DNA of 7,034 bases from positions 1 through 7,034 of the forward strand of contig QIKQ01000210.1 in NCBI GenBank assembly GCA_003233075.1. Direction: 5' to 3'. Position numbers and translations under genes: made by a program. This DNA is from Gammaproteobacteria bacterium. Lineage in GTDB: Bacteria; Pseudomonadota; Gammaproteobacteria; SZUA-21. How positions within the stretch are numbered: position 1 is the stretch's first letter; every line of letters begins with the position of its first letter. A model generated the notes under the pieces. That model searched no databases and was not told the origin of the DNA. It saw nothing but the letters and a program-made list of their open reading frames with translations. Shown in pieces: positions 5,783 to 7,034 of this stretch.

Positions 5783-6412
5783 GTGCTAAAAAGTTCTAAA
5801 TCCAAAGTCATCGTTTTTTGCAAAGCACCTATAGCAGGCAAAGTTAAAACACGATTAATCCCGCAGTTTGGTAAAAGACGTGCAGCTTATATTAGTCGTC
5901 AACTACTCATACACACCTTACATTCAATTAATGTTAGTCAATTAATTAATGATGGTCATACGGTTGAGTTATGTTGTGCGCCAAATTGTAATTTTCCAAT
6001 ATTTCGTCAATTAGCGAGGCAATATGGAATAAGGAGCCAAGTGCAGATTGGAGCTGGTCTTGGATCGCGTATGTCTCACGCGATACGCGCTGGGCTAAAA
6101 AGTTATTCTTCGGTTATTTTAATTGGTTCTGATTGCCCTGAATATTCCTGTGAATACATTCAGCAAGCGATTGCCAAGTCTGGTGTGGTCTTAGGGCCTG
6201 CATTAGACGGCGGTTATGTCTTAATCGGCGCTACGTTAAGCGACTCTCGTTTGTTTTCAGCAATTCCATTTGGTACTAATCAGGTAGTTAAAAAAACCTT
6301 AGCGGCTGTGCGTTGTTCTGGAATCAATATTAGTTTTCTAAGTGAGTTGCGTGATCTTGATCGAGCGGATGATTATCGTTATTTTATTAAGAATAGAAAT
6401 ATAAAATGTTAG
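5783..6412 (+). CDS. TIGR04282/DUF2064-family nucleotidyltransferase-like protein
   Basis: A 209-residue DUF2064 (TIGR04282) protein with a GT-A/nucleotidyltransferase-like fold. Motifs in order are: FCKAPIAGKVKTRL (12-25, the phosphate-binding segment, with KTRL highly conserved), GAGLGSRM (90-97), IGSDCP (114-119), GPALDGGYVLIG (138-149) and a C-terminal DLDRADD (191-197, matching the usual D-D-T-P-E-D-like tail). Length and motif set are normal, so it should be active. The start is a GTG immediately after the TAG of the glycosyltransferase gene and in the same frame, with no clear Shine-Dalgarno, implying translational coupling. This family is commonly adjacent to TIGR04283 genes, and a joint pathway is inferred from that. 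Neither arsM- nor arsS-like methyltransferase/radical-SAM genes are in this window, so the arsenosugar label is provisional. Confidence 0.88.
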   Translation: MLKSSKSKVIVFCKAPIAGKVKTRLIPQFGKRRAAYISRQLLIHTLHSINVSQLINDGHTVELCCAPNCNFPIFRQLARQYGIRSQVQIGAGLGSRMSHAIRAGLKSYSSVILIGSDCPEYSCEYIQQAIAKSGVVLGPALDGGYVLIGATLSDSRLFSAIPFGTNQVVKKTLAAVRCSGINISFLSELRDLDRADDYRYFIKNRNIKC

Positions 6413-6441
6413 TTTGTTACTGTGAGTTGGGAGATTGCTTC

Positions 6442-6456
6442 AAACGCTACGCGTTT
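6442..6456. terminator. small hairpin between convergent genes, possible weak terminator
   Basis: AAACGC (6442-6447) pairs perfectly with GCGTTT (6451-6456) over a 3-nt loop, followed by TCGCAACGACGG. It lies 30 bp after the DUF2064 stop and about 35 bp beyond the stop of the PilZ gene on the other strand. The T-run is only four long, so termination is uncertain. The hairpin and its 3' flank resemble a segment at 5073-5100, so it may be a repeat rather than a terminator. Confidence 0.3.
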
Positions 6457-6489
6457 TCGCAACGACGGGAACGGTGGGTAAATACTCTT

Positions 6490-7034
6490 TCATTCGCTGT
6501 TAGCAACGCGAGAGAGTCGGCGAATCATTTCACGTTGGGCATTTTGAATAGCACGTAAATAGTGTCTTTTATCGGAGCCTTCAAATTGAATTATTTTAAC
6601 GCCAACATGAGTTAAGTTGTGTTGATCATCATGCGATACATAACGCACAATCATTTTGCAAAATAGGTGGTTGCCGTCAGGCAGACCTAGATCGCAGTGT
6701 TTGATGAGTTCGCCTTTCTCGATTTTAATGTGTTTGTTAATTTCTAAACCACAACCTTCTGAGGAAACATCGACAATTTTCGCCTCTAGCCATTCATGCT
6801 CTTGATATTTCAGACGTAGATTAAATTGAATATCATTGCTGATGTGAGTGCGGAATGTTTGTCTTTGCTGCTGATACCATAGATGTGGCGGAAAAGAAAA
6901 ATGATATTTACTAATATCCTCACTTGTATCAACATGAACTAAATGGCATTGCATTCGGATTTCGACGCCTTTTAATTTTGCTTTCAGGTCGATAAATTTA
7001 GTTTTTAATAAAAGTTCATGGCCTTCTTTTGGGT
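6490..7034 (-). CDS. YcgR-like PilZ-domain c-di-GMP effector, 5' end outside the window
   Basis: The reading frame stays open from its TGA (6490-6492) to the right edge, so the gene is partial; 180 codons are visible. An ATG at 6952-6954 is not the true start: it has no Shine-Dalgarno, and the 26 codons upstream (for example GHELLLKTKFIDLKAKLKGV) continue the beta-rich N-terminal YcgR-type domain. The PilZ domain follows with both c-di-GMP-binding motifs intact: RxxxR as RQTFR (6850-6864) and DxSxxG as DVSSEG (6754-6771). The C-terminal part includes LTHVGVKIIQFE and a final basic helix ending RRLSRV. YcgR-type proteins bind c-di-GMP and act on the flagellar motor or other outputs; no flagellar gene is visible here. 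It is convergent with the glycosyltransferase pair. Confidence 0.88.
   Translation of the reverse strand, partial: PKEGHELLLKTKFIDLKAKLKGVEIRMQCHLVHVDTSEDISKYHFSFPPHLWYQQQRQTFRTHISNDIQFNLRLKYQEHEWLEAKIVDVSSEGCGLEINKHIKIEKGELIKHCDLGLPDGNHLFCKMIVRYVSHDDQHNLTHVGVKIIQFEGSDKRHYLRAIQNAQREMIRRLSRVANSE

Overview
The window looks like chromosomal DNA of a low-to-moderate GC gammaproteobacterium, probably aquatic. This rests on a YcgR-type PilZ protein, a YdjM/DUF457 protein, E. coli-like sigma70 promoters and a GTAG-headed REP-like repeat. The assignment is inference; nothing in the window fixes the genus.

Layout. (1) 89-843: a good sigma70 promoter, a small secreted basic six-cysteine protein of unknown function, and a strong intrinsic terminator. 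(2) 844-1427: a gene-free repeat zone. A 200-bp GC-rich element (941-1140) with perfect 18-bp ends and several nested hairpins sits inside a wider imperfect inverted repeat (884-910 and 1355-1381). (3) 1428-2120, minus strand: a DUF457/YdjM-type inner-membrane predicted metal-dependent hydrolase, followed by about 340 bp of AT-rich spacer. (4) 4746-2458, minus strand: one operon with a clear promoter, encoding an unrecognised four-helix membrane protein, an ABC-2 type permease (TTG start) and its ATPase. (5) 4967-4824, minus strand: tRNA-Arg(CCU) with its own promoter, upstream of and co-oriented with the ABC operon. (6) 5024-6412, plus strand: a possible 25-codon leader ORF overlapping (ATGA) a TIGR04283 glycosyltransferase, which abuts, in the same frame, a TIGR04282/DUF2064 nucleotidyltransferase-like protein. 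(7) 6490-7034, minus strand: the C-terminal part of a YcgR-like PilZ c-di-GMP effector that runs off the right edge.

How the genes work together. The ABC permease and ATPase should form one exporter or ABC-2 membrane complex, with the small membrane protein as a candidate accessory subunit. The TIGR04283/TIGR04282 pair is a recurrent two-gene module named for arsenosugar biosynthesis, but no arsenic methylation gene is visible here. The other genes appear functionally unrelated. No defence system, CRISPR array, intact transposase or phage gene is seen. The least ordinary parts are the nested repeat element and the compact translational coupling at the glycosyltransferase pair.
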